DNA from: Psychrobacter phenylpyruvicus DSM 7000 = NBRC 102152
GTDB taxonomy: Bacteria > Pseudomonadota > Gammaproteobacteria > Pseudomonadales > Moraxellaceae
Direction: 5' to 3'
Length of the DNA stretch: 64,000 nucleotides
Assembly (NCBI RefSeq): GCF_000685805.1
Contig: NZ_JMKP01000007.1
Span: 55,715 to 119,714, forward strand
The notes under the pieces were generated by a model, which saw only the letters and a program-made list of their open reading frames with translations, was not told where the DNA came from and made no database searches. Below are positions 19,999 through 29,404 of this stretch, in pieces (the stretch's first letter is position 1; each line of letters starts with the position of its first letter). The position numbers were made by a program, and so were the translations under genes.

Positions 19999-20152
19999 AA
20001 TCCTCGACTTTCTGATACTAAGCTTTAGATTAACCTATAAACAAAGCTTGATATAGATATAAAAAGCACAGATGTAAATAATATAAATACTTTTCCTATC
20101 AAGCTTTATTACTGACTTCCCTTTTTATTCTAATGACTTAAAGGATTTCCCC

Positions 20153-21073
20153 ATGGCCAAGACAATAATGTCCTCCGATCAAGTTCATTCCCTACATCAC
20201 ACTTTGTATGTCCCAAAGAATACCGCAAAAGCCACTTTATTAATTGTTCATGGTATGACTGAGCACAGTGGCCGCTATGAGAAGTTTGCGAATTACTTGG
20301 CAGATCAGGGTATTGCTGTATTAACCTATGATCAGTTAGGACATGGTCGCAGTATCAATAATGCAGATGAATTAGGTTATTTTGCTAAATCATACCCCGT
20401 GCAAACTCTACTAAAAGATACGATTATTATGGCTGATACTCTAAAACGCCAGTATCCCGATGTGCCCCACTTTATTATGGGACATTCTATGGGCTCATTT
20501 GTGGTGCGTAACGTACTACAAGTGCATAGCAATGATTTTGCCGGTGCCATTATTATGGGTAGCAGTGACTATAACCCTTTAGTTAAAGCAGCTTTACCTA
20601 TAACCAAGGTGCTCAATCAGGTACAACCTAAACGCCCTAACCCTGTCTTTGCTAACTTAATGAGCAAACTATTTAATGCTCAGTTAAAAGATAAGTCTTC
20701 TAAATCAGATTTTGCTTGGTTATCACTGAATCAAGAAGCAGTCGCTGAATATGAAAGCGATCCTCTCTGTGGTTTTGACTTTACCAACAATGGATTTTGG
20801 ACTTTATTTAATCTGATGGATACTGGGCTTACTAAGGATTGGGCCGAGACCATCGACTCTAACTTCCCTATGCTATTTATTAGTGGTGAAAACGATCCTG
20901 TCGGCAATATGGGCAAAGGCATACGCAAGCTGACGAAGCGCATGAAAAAACAAGGATTTACTAATGTAACTCAACAGCTTTATCCATTAATGCGTCATGA
21001 ACCGCTGCATGAAGAGGACAACCAACGAGTTTATCAAGACCTGTACAACTGGCTAGACCAGCATGCTACATAA
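20153..21073 (+). CDS. alpha/beta hydrolase, lysophospholipase/monoacylglycerol lipase-like
   Basis: A Hydrolase_4-type serine hydrolase of 306 residues. The nucleophile elbow is GHSMGS with Ser112. Asp248 (GENDPVG) and His282 (MRHEPLHE) complete the triad, and IVHGMTEHSGRY (31-42) carries the oxyanion region typical of PldB and monoacylglycerol lipases. There is no signal peptide, so it probably acts in the cytoplasm or at the inner membrane face. The ribosome site AAAGGA is good. The substrate is inferred from the family only. Confidence 0.88.
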   Translation: MAKTIMSSDQVHSLHHTLYVPKNTAKATLLIVHGMTEHSGRYEKFANYLADQGIAVLTYDQLGHGRSINNADELGYFAKSYPVQTLLKDTIIMADTLKRQYPDVPHFIMGHSMGSFVVRNVLQVHSNDFAGAIIMGSSDYNPLVKAALPITKVLNQVQPKRPNPVFANLMSKLFNAQLKDKSSKSDFAWLSLNQEAVAEYESDPLCGFDFTNNGFWTLFNLMDTGLTKDWAETIDSNFPMLFISGENDPVGNMGKGIRKLTKRMKKQGFTNVTQQLYPLMRHEPLHEEDNQRVYQDLYNWLDQHAT

Positions 21074-21208
21074 GATAATCTTAAATCCAATACTTCACTC
21101 TTAAGTATTATAGTTTGCTAAACGGAAAAAAATTAGCGACAATATCTAAAGCGTCGCCTACTGCATAGCAGGGCGCTTTGGACTTAAACCCTTCTATTTG
21201 GAAAATAT

Positions 21209-22030
21209 ATGTCATTAGAGAAAATTATCGAACAAGCTTTTGAGAATCTTGCTGAATACAGCCCCAGCACCATGCCACAAGACGTAAAAGAGGCGGTTAA
21301 CGACGTCCTTGAGCAGCTAGACAACGGTAGTTTGCGTGTTGCTGAAAAAAAGGACGATGAATGGATAGTTAACCAGTGGGTAAAAAAAGCAGTACTCTTA
21401 TCTTTTCGCTTGAACGATAATTACCCGATGCAAACGGGTGAACATCTCCAGTTTTATGACAAAGTTCCTACTAAGTTTGCCAACTGGACAGAAGCCCAGT
21501 TCGCTGAAGCTGGTGTGCGAGTTGTTCCGCCTGCCGTTGCACGTCGTGGCTCATTTATCGCTAAAGGCGTGGTATTAATGCCAAGCTACACCAACATTGG
21601 TGCCTATGTTGATGAAGGAGCTATGATTGATACTTGGGCAACCGTAGGCTCATGTGCCCAAATTGGTAAAAATGTCCACTTATCCGGTGGTGTTGGTATC
21701 GGCGGTGTGTTAGAGCCACTACAAGCCAATCCAACAATCATTGAGGACAACTGCTTTATCGGTGCACGCTCAGAGATTGTTGAAGGCGTCATCGTTGAGG
21801 AAGGCTCTGTTATTTCTATGGGCGTTTATATCGGTCAATCTACTAAGATTTATGACCGCGAAACAGGTGAAATCCACTATGGCCGTGTACCGGCAGGCTC
21901 TGTGGTAGTTTCTGGCAGTCTGCCTTCAAAAGATGGTTCACATAGCTTATACTGTGCAGTTATCGTCAAAAAGGTCGATGCAAAAACTCGTTCAAAGACT
22001 AGCATCAATGAGCTATTACGCTTAGCTTAA
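21209..22030 (+). CDS. dapD: tetrahydrodipicolinate N-succinyltransferase DapD
   Basis: Succinylates 2,3,4,5-tetrahydrodipicolinate in the succinylase branch of lysine and diaminopimelate synthesis. The 273-residue length equals the E. coli enzyme. Features are a helical N-terminal domain, then the left-handed beta-helix hexapeptide repeats from about residue 105 ([32 protein letters not shown] turns) and a short C-terminal sheet. The gene starts about 135 bases after the hydrolase and 42 bases before the small lipoprotein gene, so it may share a transcript with the latter. Confidence 0.97.
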   Translation: MSLEKIIEQAFENLAEYSPSTMPQDVKEAVNDVLEQLDNGSLRVAEKKDDEWIVNQWVKKAVLLSFRLNDNYPMQTGEHLQFYDKVPTKFANWTEAQFAEAGVRVVPPAVARRGSFIAKGVVLMPSYTNIGAYVDEGAMIDTWATVGSCAQIGKNVHLSGGVGIGGVLEPLQANPTIIEDNCFIGARSEIVEGVIVEEGSVISMGVYIGQSTKIYDRETGEIHYGRVPAGSVVVSGSLPSKDGSHSLYCAVIVKKVDAKTRSKTSINELLRLA

Positions 22031-22072
22031 TCTAGCGACACTATTTCATTTAATTGTTGAAGGACACACTCC

Positions 22073-22393
22073 GTGAAAAAAGTATTGGTTAGTCTTACAG
22101 CTATTACTAGCTTAATACTATCAGGGTGTGTCGTGATGGCTCCCTCTTATCATCAGCCACCACCAAGTGCAGATCAAGCTTGGAAAAAATCAGGGGCTAC
22201 GCTTGAAACCCTACGTGCAGACCTTCAATCGTGCAATTATATTGATAATGTCAGCCAAATCAACAAAACTAAATTTGAAAAACAAACTCAGTGTATGAAG
22301 AATAAAGGCTATACCATTAGTACAAAACCTTATAATGCTCATAACTGCTATGGCAATGCGCCAGCTATGTGCGCACTGACTACAATGAAATAA
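22073..22393 (+). CDS. small lipoprotein of unknown function
   Basis: A 106-residue protein with a lipoprotein signal peptide: basic MKK start, hydrophobic core and lipobox LSGC with Cys19. The start is GTG at 22073 with AAGGA upstream. The mature part has four cysteines (in QSCNY, TQCMK, HNCYG and AMCAL), which could form disulfides in the periplasm. I do not recognise the family. It sits 42 bases after dapD on the same strand and is followed by a terminator, so it probably closes a dapD transcript. Confidence 0.8.
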   Translation: MKKVLVSLTAITSLILSGCVVMAPSYHQPPPSADQAWKKSGATLETLRADLQSCNYIDNVSQINKTKFEKQTQCMKNKGYTISTKPYNAHNCYGNAPAMCALTTMK

Positions 22394-22497
22394 ATCAGAT
22401 TTATAGTCTCATTTATTTTTTCTGGCAAGTTAGAGGGTTTACGTATAGGTAATTTAGCTGTTAGCATTTTACGGTCACCAAACATCACTGAATATTA

Positions 22498-22536
22498 GAA
22501 GGTAAGGGTTAAACTAATCCTTACCTTCACTTTTTT
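22498..22536 (+). terminator. terminator after the small lipoprotein gene
   Basis: GAAGGTAAGG (22498-22507) pairs with CCTTACCTTC (22519-22528) and a six-T run follows at 22531-22536. Confidence 0.9.
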
Positions 22537-22610
22537 ATTGCTCTATCTAGGCCGCGTCTCTATTTGAAATAATCACAACTTCTATCTTTAAAGTATCAAT
22601 AGTCAACTTT

Positions 22611-23339
22611 ATGTCAAATTTAAGAACCACCACCATTCCTGTTACTGACCCTGAAGCTGGGTTACGTCTGACCGAGATTTTTTACTCTTTGCAAGGTGAG
22701 GCACTCACGTCAGGCCTACCTACAGTGTTTGTTCGTCTGACTGGCTGCCCTCTACGCTGCGTGTATTGTGATACCACCTACTCTTTTAGCGGCGGTGAGC
22801 GCTTCTCCTTAGATGAAATTATGGCAGATATCGGCCAATATCCTTGTAAAAGGGTGTGTGTGACGGGCGGTGAACCCTTAGCCCAACCCAACTGTATTGC
22901 TCTAATTAAAAGACTACTCGATGAGGGCTATGAGGTTTCGTTAGAAACCGCGGGGGCTCTATCAGTAGCCGAAGTGCCCAATGCGGTAAGTAAGGTGATG
23001 GATATAAAAACCCCAAGTAGCGGCGAATCAGATAAGAACTTGTGGTCAAATCTACAGTATCTCACCCAGAATGATCAACTAAAGTTTGTCATTATGAACC
23101 GTGATGATTATGAGTGGTCAAAACAAAAAGTAGAAGAGTATCAGCTTGATAAGAAGGTGGGCACAGTGTGGTTCTCTCCCATGTTCAATGTCCACCAGGA
23201 CGCTGAAGGCGATGTGGCAGCAGTAGATGTGCCTAACTTAGCTCGAGAGTTGGCAGAATGGATTTTAGAGGACGCCATTCCCGTGAGACTGCAGCTACAG
23301 CTTCATAAAATAATATGGGCAGATGCTAAAGGTAAATAA
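22611..23339 (+). CDS. queE: 7-carboxy-7-deazaguanine synthase QueE
   Basis: A radical-SAM enzyme of queuosine synthesis that rearranges 6-carboxytetrahydropterin to 7-carboxy-7-deazaguanine. The cluster ligands are Cys46, Cys50 and Cys53 in GCPLRCVYCDT. EIFYSLQGE near the N-terminus and CVTGGEPLAQ are QueE signatures. The length of 242 is within the family range. No other que gene is adjacent. The EmrE-type transporter begins 42 bases later on the same strand, possibly co-transcribed. Confidence 0.95.
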   Translation: MSNLRTTTIPVTDPEAGLRLTEIFYSLQGEALTSGLPTVFVRLTGCPLRCVYCDTTYSFSGGERFSLDEIMADIGQYPCKRVCVTGGEPLAQPNCIALIKRLLDEGYEVSLETAGALSVAEVPNAVSKVMDIKTPSSGESDKNLWSNLQYLTQNDQLKFVIMNRDDYEWSKQKVEEYQLDKKVGTVWFSPMFNVHQDAEGDVAAVDVPNLARELAEWILEDAIPVRLQLQLHKIIWADAKGK

Positions 23340-23381
23340 AAACCCCTAAATCCACAACAGCCGAACTACAAGGAGCCACTT

Positions 23382-24548
23382 ATGGTCAGGCTGATATTGA
23401 TTACCTTAATCGCCAGTGCTTTTTTTAGTTCAACCTATATCTTAAACGAATTGATGAGTAACTCCGGTGGACACTGGTTTTGGTCATCAAGCCTGCGCTA
23501 CTTATTCATGTTAATCATATTAACGGTGATGATTGGTCTGCAACATGGACTTTCACGTGTGAGGCAGTTGTGGGTAATTTTCAAAGATCACTGGGTCTTT
23601 TGGACCCTTACCGGTAGTATTGGTTTCGGTATTTTTTATGCGGGTCTTTGTTATGCCGCTGATCATGTCAGTGGTTGGGTGGTAGCGGCTACCTTCATGT
23701 TTACTGTAGTAGCCAGCTTATTTGTGTTAATGGCTTTTGGTCATAAGTTTGAAAAAAAGCTCATCCTATATGCCTTATTGGTATTAATAGGAGTTATTCT
23801 GGTCAACGTTAGTGAAGCCTTGTCCATGCCCACCAGTGCAATAATGGATATCCCATTAACAACGGTTCTAATTTATGGCGCTCTACCCTGTATCATAGCC
23901 TCATTCAGTTATCCTATCGGCAGTCAGCTAGTCTGGCAGGCATCTTATAATTCACGACAATTAAATATCACAGAAATTACAAAGGAAAAAAGCGCCAGAC
24001 GCTCTAAAGACCAAATCTACTGGGACAATGAAGGCTTTGATGCCTTTGAAGCTTTGACTACCATTTCTCCTAGAATTATATCGCTTGAAATGGATGACTA
24101 CATTGATACTGATAGCCCAACTCCGAAAGTAGAACCACTGCCTAAATCGAAATTAGAAACTTTAGTGGCCAAAATACCAACTATACCTACTAATCTACTT
24201 AGTAATTCATTCAATAAAGTATGGCTAATGACCATGGGCAGCTTGCCATTTTGGTTGATTTTAGGGCTTTTTATTCAGCCCAACCTACCCGACTTTAGCC
24301 AAGTAACCAATACTCTATTGGTGGCTTTTTTATCTGGCGTTATTGCTACTAGCATCTTTTTATTTGCTCGAGAACGAGCCGAGACTTCAAGTGAGGTAGC
24401 CGGTGTCGATGCTACACAAGCTAGTGAAGTGATATTTGCCTTAGTGGGTGGCATGGTGTTTTTGAATAACCCCATGCCCTCAGCCTTAGGAATAGCAGGT
24501 ATTGCTATTATTATGATTGGCTTAATTTTATTTGCAAAAAATGGCTAA
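23382..24548 (+). CDS. EmrE-type DMT-superfamily transporter with hydrophilic insertion
   Basis: A multi-pass inner-membrane protein of 388 residues resembling the 'multidrug resistance efflux transporter' group of the drug/metabolite superfamily. Hydrophobic segments cluster at about 1-22, 35-55, 72-92, 98-118, 126-145 and 160-182, then at 281-298, 310-328, 347-362 and 367-386. Between the two halves, about 192-275, lies a charged, proline-rich insertion. The substrate is unknown. The start has AAGGAG upstream. Its stop is only 7 bases from the stop of the convergent TetR gene. Confidence 0.8.
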   Translation: MVRLILITLIASAFFSSTYILNELMSNSGGHWFWSSSLRYLFMLIILTVMIGLQHGLSRVRQLWVIFKDHWVFWTLTGSIGFGIFYAGLCYAADHVSGWVVAATFMFTVVASLFVLMAFGHKFEKKLILYALLVLIGVILVNVSEALSMPTSAIMDIPLTTVLIYGALPCIIASFSYPIGSQLVWQASYNSRQLNITEITKEKSARRSKDQIYWDNEGFDAFEALTTISPRIISLEMDDYIDTDSPTPKVEPLPKSKLETLVAKIPTIPTNLLSNSFNKVWLMTMGSLPFWLILGLFIQPNLPDFSQVTNTLLVAFLSGVIATSIFLFARERAETSSEVAGVDATQASEVIFALVGGMVFLNNPMPSALGIAGIAIIMIGLILFAKNG

Positions 24549-24555
24549 CTCTATT

Positions 24556-25209
24556 TTAAGCTTGATGATCTTTTTCAGCAAAAATTGTAAAAATATAGTC
24601 TATATGCTTTTCAACAATGTCTTTTGAAAAAGGATCTGTGCCTGATAAGCGTTTAAACTGTGGAGCAAAGGTAAATATCGAAGTAACGGCGCCCATAAAT
24701 AAATAGCGCACATGTAAGCTATCGCCCCTAGGCATTAACCCTAGCTTCTGTGCCTGTTTTAACAGATCTAGCTCAGAGTCTGAATACGGCTTAATATACT
24801 GATCAGTAAACCAATTGAGTAGCTCTGAATCTCCACGATTGGCCTGAATCATAAAGCGATGAAAGTCTGGAAACTCTGCACTAAAATTAATATAGTGCTT
24901 TAACAATTCTCGTACTCTTTGCGGTTGTTCTAAGTCGCCAAGGCTTGCAATATATTTTTCTGATTGCTCGGTATAAGTATCAAATATGGCCTCAGCTGCC
25001 GCCTTCCACAGATCTTCTTTGGTGCCAAAATGATGAGTGATAAGGGTATGGTTTACCCCGGCTGTGCTGGCAATAGCACGTGTTGACACGCCCTCAAAGC
25101 CTGCAGCAGAGAATTCCTTCAAAGCAGCATTAAGTATCTTACACTTCGTCTCACGCGCGCGTTTTTGTTCTGAACGTTTGGGGTGTGACTTTACTGTTGT
25201 AGGCTTCAT
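24556..25209 (-). CDS. TetR/AcrR-family transcriptional regulator
   Basis: An N-terminal helix-turn-helix domain (about residues 15-60) with the signatures ILNAALKEFS, GVSTRAIA and HHFGTKEDLW, followed by a helical ligand-binding domain of the CecR/DUF1956-like kind. I prefer the ATG at 25209 (217 residues), which has GAGGAT just upstream, over the ATG at 25227. The gene stands alone, convergent with the EmrE-type gene, and has no divergently transcribed partner. The likely target is its own promoter or a distant locus. Confidence 0.88.
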   Translation of the reverse strand: MKPTTVKSHPKRSEQKRARETKCKILNAALKEFSAAGFEGVSTRAIASTAGVNHTLITHHFGTKEDLWKAAAEAIFDTYTEQSEKYIASLGDLEQPQRVRELLKHYINFSAEFPDFHRFMIQANRGDSELLNWFTDQYIKPYSDSELDLLKQAQKLGLMPRGDSLHVRYLFMGAVTSIFTFAPQFKRLSGTDPFSKDIVEKHIDYIFTIFAEKDHQA

Positions 25210-25368
25210 TTCATCCTCAAGTATCATTTATTATTAGATTCAAACTCTTGATAATTCATCCTCTATCGCTACTATAGACTAGTAATAAAAAGAGCTTAAA
25301 CCTGTGTAGCATTTAATGAGTTTAACATATCTTTTGAAGAGCAAAGTTTTAACACAGCTTTATAACTG

Positions 25369-25400
25369 AAAAGGACTCAAGCGTAAGCTTGAGTCCTTTT
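25369..25400 (-). terminator. bidirectional terminator after lolA
   Basis: AAAAGGACTCAAGC (25369-25382) pairs perfectly with GCTTGAGTCCTTTT (25387-25400) around loop GTAA. It lies downstream of lolA (minus strand). Confidence 0.9.
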
Positions 25401-25497
25401 GATTTTCTATATTAATCAGCTCGTTTATTATTATAAGCCTTTAATTATAAAACTCATAGAAATTGAAGCTAATTAATAGGTTTTACTAATAAATAGA

Positions 25498-26214
25498 CTA
25501 TTGATTAATAACATCCACACCTTTTGGTGGCGTAAATTTAAATTGGCTGCTTGGAATACTGGTATTTAATTTCACATTACTAAATTTAATTGACGTTACC
25601 TGACCCAGTGAGTCGTTTAGTACCATCATTACTGGCTTACCGCCATTAAAGCTTACTGCTAAGCTATTAAAGTTACTGCCACTAGCTTTCGGGTATAACA
25701 CATAATAGTTTTTCTTAGCATTTGGCTGAGTAATCTTGAAGTTTTGGGAGATTTTATTGGGATCGCCAGATAGTAATAAAGCTGGAGTATTACCTAGCTG
25801 TTGGTCAGCATTTTGACGAGTAACTTGCTCTAAATCCTTATCATATACCCAAAGCGCGCTACCATCAGTAACAATAAGCTGTTCGGAGGGCGAAGTGATA
25901 TTCCAGCGGAAGTTATTAGGACGCTGTAAGCTGACATTACCTGAAAAAGTACCATTTTTAGCGCTTAGACCACTTTTACTACCATTTGCCCCTTTGGTGG
26001 TTTGAGTGAAATTAGCGGTCATACTTTTGGTATTACTTAATAGAGTATTTAAACGCTTAGCTGCTGTTAAATTATCCGCAGCTGTTGCTGCTTGCGCCGC
26101 TTGTGATACTGCCATAACTGGCATGCCAAAGACTAAAGCCCCTGATAGTGCTGTGCCCATTACTTTTTTCATCATAGTTTTTGTCTTGTTATTATCGTTT
26201 ATTTCAATATTCAT
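25498..26214 (-). CDS. lolA: outer-membrane lipoprotein carrier protein LolA
   Basis: The periplasmic chaperone that carries lipoproteins from LolCDE to LolB. The frame extends to a TTG at 26232, but the ATG at 26214 with AAGGAAA upstream is the likelier start (238 residues). A long polar N-region precedes a signal peptide core (GTALSGALVFGMPVMA) with an AQA-A type cleavage site. The mature part shows ANFTQTTKG, RPNNFRWNITSP and DLEQVTRQ, the usual LolA landmarks. The gene is monocistronic, with a strong terminator downstream. Confidence 0.93.
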   Translation of the reverse strand: MNIEINDNNKTKTMMKKVMGTALSGALVFGMPVMAVSQAAQAATAADNLTAAKRLNTLLSNTKSMTANFTQTTKGANGSKSGLSAKNGTFSGNVSLQRPNNFRWNITSPSEQLIVTDGSALWVYDKDLEQVTRQNADQQLGNTPALLLSGDPNKISQNFKITQPNAKKNYYVLYPKASGSNFNSLAVSFNGGKPVMMVLNDSLGQVTSIKFSNVKLNTSIPSSQFKFTPPKGVDVINQ

Positions 26215-26702
26215 AATTTCATTTTCCTTCAATGGTTAAGTGCAATACTGCCACAACTTAAAAAGTAAATTTAAAAGTAAAATACAATTTCTTTTATTTT
26301 AACTTCTTATTGGTAAGCAATAGCACAAATCGTACTAAATTAAGTCGATCAAAAATATAAGCAGTTGGTAGCAATTAATATTATATTAACCGTCTTACTT
26401 ATAGCTTGTTGGGTAGTGTGCCATTTCTTTTATTACCTGACTAGAAGATAATTGCAAAAATAACTTCTGGCTTGTTACGCAGTTATGACTTGAATAGCTT
26501 TAAACGCCTAATTGTGACATATGCTCTATTTCTGTAATAACTTTTAACACTAGGTGTTTATTACTATGGTGATAAATATTGATTAGCAACCATAAAAAAA
26601 GCCCTGATATTATATCAGGGCCTCTTTAGGTTGGATGGTAATCCTACCAGAATTCATGCAATTAACTTCTCACTAAATTGTAAGAAGCTAATTGACCGTA
26701 AA
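26215..26702. other. 488-bp intergenic region between lolA and rpmA
   Basis: The rpmA terminator lies at 26594-26621. The rest (about 26230-26590) is AT-rich and must hold the lolA promoter. I see no gene, tRNA or clear repeat. Confidence 0.5.
26594..26621 (-). terminator. terminator of the rplU-rpmA operon
   Basis: On the minus strand GCCCTGAT (26621-26614) pairs with ATCAGGGC (26608-26601) and is followed by seven T (26600-26594). Confidence 0.92.
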
Positions 26703-26960
26703 TTAAGCTTCTTGAACAGAAACGTAACGACGGTTGAATTTACCTTTAGTATCGAACTTAACAACACCATCAGTTAGAGCAAATAGAGTATGGTCACGAC
26801 CCATGCCTACGCCTTCGCCTGCGTGGAATTCAGTACCACGTTGACGTACGATGATGTTACCAGCCACAACATCTTGACCACCAAATACTTTTACGCCAAG
26901 CATTTTTGGGTTAGAGTCACGACCGTTACGAGTTGAACCTGCGGCTTTTTTATGTGCCAT
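26703..26960 (-). CDS. rpmA: 50S ribosomal protein L27
   Basis: An 85-residue basic protein beginning [16 protein letters not shown], with the flexible N-terminus that reaches the peptidyl-transferase centre. GVKVFGGQ and [10 protein letters not shown] are diagnostic. AAGGAG precedes the ATG. It follows rplU by 139 bases on the minus strand and ends before a strong terminator. Confidence 0.98.
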   Translation of the reverse strand: MAHKKAAGSTRNGRDSNPKMLGVKVFGGQDVVAGNIIVRQRGTEFHAGEGVGMGRDHTLFALTDGVVKFDTKGKFNRRYVSVQEA

Positions 26961-27099
26961 GAGAAATCTCCTTACTGAGACTAATTTATAAAAACTTTAT
27001 ACTATATAGATAACTAATATTAGGACATCAAATCAATACTGTAAATTATTTAATGTAACGTCAGCTATCTACATACTTGTAAAGGGAAATAACCAGTTA

Positions 27100-27411
27100 T
27101 TAAGCATTAATCGCTTTGATTTTAAGAAGCGTGTACCACTGACGGTGGCCTTGCTCTTTATGATAATGCTTACGACGCTTGTGCTTAACGATACGGATTT
27201 TTTTACCGCGACCGTGTTCTACTACTTCAGCTTCAACGCTTGCGCCTTCAACAACTGGCTGACCAATTTTATAATCATCGCCATCAACAACCATTAATAC
27301 GTCTTCAATTTTAATGGTTTCGCCTTTTTCAGCTTTTAGTAGCTCAACTTTTAGTAGTTCATCAACGCTTACACGATGCTGTTTACCACCACTTTTGATA
27401 ACTGCGTACAT
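27100..27411 (-). CDS. rplU: 50S ribosomal protein L21
   Basis: Starts at [11 protein letters not shown] (ATG 27411), giving 103 residues as in E. coli; the upstream in-frame extension to 27468 is not used, since CGGAGT lies just before 27411. The C-terminal part carries the basic [15 protein letters not shown] stretch. It is the first gene of the rplU-rpmA operon, with a predicted promoter about 200 bases upstream. It is divergent from ispB, the usual arrangement in gammaproteobacteria. Confidence 0.98.
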   Translation of the reverse strand: MYAVIKSGGKQHRVSVDELLKVELLKAEKGETIKIEDVLMVVDGDDYKIGQPVVEGASVEAEVVEHGRGKKIRIVKHKRRKHYHKEQGHRQWYTLLKIKAINA

Positions 27412-28033
27412 CTTATGACTCCGTTTAACCCGTGTGCCGTGGTTACTCAAATACTTTGAAGTATTCAAAATAACGCTTCAGCTTTTGCCTGATCTACGTA
27501 CACGACAGGGAAAGTTACAGAAAAATAGCTTTAAAACAATTCCGGCCAGCCAACAAATAAGGTTAACCTTTTTGTTAGTGCTGCGTTATTGCCATAAGCT
27601 TTGAATATGAAGACGGAATTTTACGCACTTATGGGCCAAATTGCAATAGATGAATGCAAATTAGGCCTATGTTATTATGCATTGCGCCATTAATAGCTGT
27701 TGAGTAACTCAACTTTGTTAACAATGCTAAAACGATATATCGCTCTTAAGTAAAGAAAACTATATTAAAATGGCAACTTATAAGCTTAAAACTTAATGGC
27801 TAAAAACAAGTTACTTAAAAAAAGTTAATAGTTACCTTCTAATCATTTTTTATATGATAAGTAATGCTATAGACTATAATAGATACTTATATAGACGCTT
27901 AGTGGTTAATTTATCAAACTTTGGGTGTCTGAACTAATCTTCTGTCAGTTAACTGCTATATCAGTTGCCCCGTTGTAGATTTGAATCACTATATAATAAC
28001 TTTTCATTATTCTAATTTTAGTTGACCGTAAAT
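27412..28033. other. 622-bp divergent region between rplU and ispB
   Basis: It contains the predicted rplU promoter at 27618-27646 and a leader of about 200 bases to the rplU start. The right half is very AT-rich and should hold the ispB promoter, which I cannot place. No gene is seen. Confidence 0.6.
27618..27646 (-). promoter_or_regulatory. predicted sigma-70 promoter for rplU-rpmA
   Basis: On the minus strand a -35 box TTGCAA (27646-27641) and a -10 box TAAAAT (27623-27618) are separated by 17 bases. Transcription would begin near 27611, leaving a leader of about 200 bases before rplU. Confidence 0.6.
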
Positions 28034-29080
28034 ATGACCACATCAAATACCGCATCATCAGCTGCTACAACCTCAGCTCCTTTAATTAATGAAAGCCCAA
28101 TTGTGGATTATGCTGACATCCAACAAATTATTGCTGATGATTTTGCTATCATGGATAAGCAAGTCTTTGGAAACTTAAACTCTAAAGTTCAACTGGTAAT
28201 GAACGTCTCCCAACATGTGATCAATGCGGGTGGCAAACGTATGCGCCCTCTTATCACTTTATTGTGCTCAAGACTATGCAAAGATGAGCAGTCGGAAGAT
28301 GCCATGCATTTAGCCGCCATTACCGAGATGCTGCACACCGCCACTTTAGTTCATGATGATGTCATTGATGAGTCTGGAATGCGCCGTGGTCGTCCTACTG
28401 CTAATGCCACTTGGGACAATCCTACGGCCGTATTAGTAGGAGACTACCTTATTGCGCGCGCTTTTAACCTGCTGGTTGGCTTTCAAAGCCTACCTTTATT
28501 AAAGCTTTTCTCAGATGGGACTTGTGATATTGCAGAAGGTGAGGTTTTGCAGTTACAACACCAACACAATCCTGAGGCCACTGAAGATGATTATATGCGT
28601 ATCATTGATGGTAAGACCTCACGTTTGTTTATGATGGCGACCACTGGAGTAGCCATACTACAAGATAAGCCTGAGTTTATGCAGCCCTTTAGTGACTTTG
28701 GTCAGCACTTTGGTAATGCTTTCCAAATTATTGATGATGTGCTTGATTATAGTGGCGATAGTGAATTGATGGGTAAAAACTTAGGGGATGATTTAGCCGA
28801 AGGCAAGCCTACCCTACCGACTATAATTGCTCTGCGTATATTAAAGCAAAGCGATGAAGCTAAATACAATAAATTACGTATTGCGGTCCAAACAGGTAAA
28901 GTCGACGATGCTCAAGGCCTAATTAAATTGGTTCAAGAGTCAGGTGCACTAGATTACTGTCGTGATCGTGCTTTGGAAGAAACCCGTTTGGCGCAACAAG
29001 CTTTAAGTCAGCTTCCTGACAATCAATATCGTAACGGTCTATGGCAATTAACCGAACTTGCGAGCTCTCGTTTGGCCTAA
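28034..29080 (+). CDS. ispB: octaprenyl diphosphate synthase IspB
   Basis: Elongates farnesyl diphosphate to the C40 chain of ubiquinone. The two aspartate-rich motifs are HDDVIDES (Asp108, 109, 112) and IIDDVLDYSG (Asp234, 235, 238); GGKRMRP and EGEVLQLQ are the other family landmarks. An in-frame TTG at 28022 would add four residues, but I choose the ATG (348 residues). It has an unusual serine- and threonine-rich N-terminus of about 20 residues. The chain length is inferred from homology and the rplU-rpmA neighbourhood. A terminator follows. Confidence 0.94.
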   Translation: MTTSNTASSAATTSAPLINESPIVDYADIQQIIADDFAIMDKQVFGNLNSKVQLVMNVSQHVINAGGKRMRPLITLLCSRLCKDEQSEDAMHLAAITEMLHTATLVHDDVIDESGMRRGRPTANATWDNPTAVLVGDYLIARAFNLLVGFQSLPLLKLFSDGTCDIAEGEVLQLQHQHNPEATEDDYMRIIDGKTSRLFMMATTGVAILQDKPEFMQPFSDFGQHFGNAFQIIDDVLDYSGDSELMGKNLGDDLAEGKPTLPTIIALRILKQSDEAKYNKLRIAVQTGKVDDAQGLIKLVQESGALDYCRDRALEETRLAQQALSQLPDNQYRNGLWQLTELASSRLA

Positions 29081-29144
29081 CAAATCTCTACTCTTTGCTA
29101 CATTATGACTTGTATTGTCTAAGGACATAATAAAAGCACCATAG

Positions 29145-29182
29145 GCTCAGAAGATGCATCAATCTTCTGAGCTTATTTTTTT
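29145..29182 (+). terminator. terminator after ispB
   Basis: GCTCAGAAGAT (29145-29155) pairs with ATCTTCTGAGC (29162-29172) around a 6-base loop, followed by TTATTTTTTT. Confidence 0.92.
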
Positions 29183-29254
29183 AGCTCTAGGCATTATTTG
29201 TGGCTGTAAACAGTCAAATAAATAATAATATTTGTAGTTTAATATTTGTTATAC

Positions 29255-29268
29255 ATTACACTTGTAAT
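29255..29268. promoter_or_regulatory. palindrome upstream of the RND operon (possible operator)
   Basis: ATTACA and TGTAAT flank a two-base centre. The palindrome stands in the 448-base region between the ispB terminator and the efflux operon, 3 bases before the first of two direct repeats. An operator function is inferred from position only. Confidence 0.4.
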
Positions 29269-29270
29269 AT

Positions 29271-29309
29271 ATAATGTTGTTTTTATTTATAAAAATAACG
29301 TTGTTTTTA
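29271..29309. repeat. 15-bp direct repeats upstream of the RND operon
   Basis: ATAATGTTGTTTTTA (29271-29285) and ATAACGTTGTTTTTA (29295-29309) differ at one base and are spaced 24 bases apart, slightly more than two helical turns. Paired direct repeats are typical of response-regulator sites. No regulator gene is next to the operon. Confidence 0.6.
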
Positions 29310-29343
29310 ATCACAAAAAAGTAGTGACATGCTCGCAAAGTGC

Positions 29344-29404
29344 TGCCCCATCAATCACTAACTAACTTTAGGGTAAATAAATAGTTTGTTATTTTTGATG
29401 GGCA
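29344..29404. repeat. inverted repeat with 40-base spacer upstream of the RND operon
   Basis: TGCCCCATCAA (29344-29354) and TTGATGGGCA (29395-29404) are complementary apart from one extra C. The loop is 40 bases. The remainder of the region to 29630 shows no gene; a smaller hairpin (CAAGC/GCTTG, 29581-29602) lies close to the first start codon. Confidence 0.5.

Noticed and set aside
27412..27468. N-terminal extension of L21
   Set aside because: The ribosome site and homology place the start at 27411; the extra residues are leader sequence.
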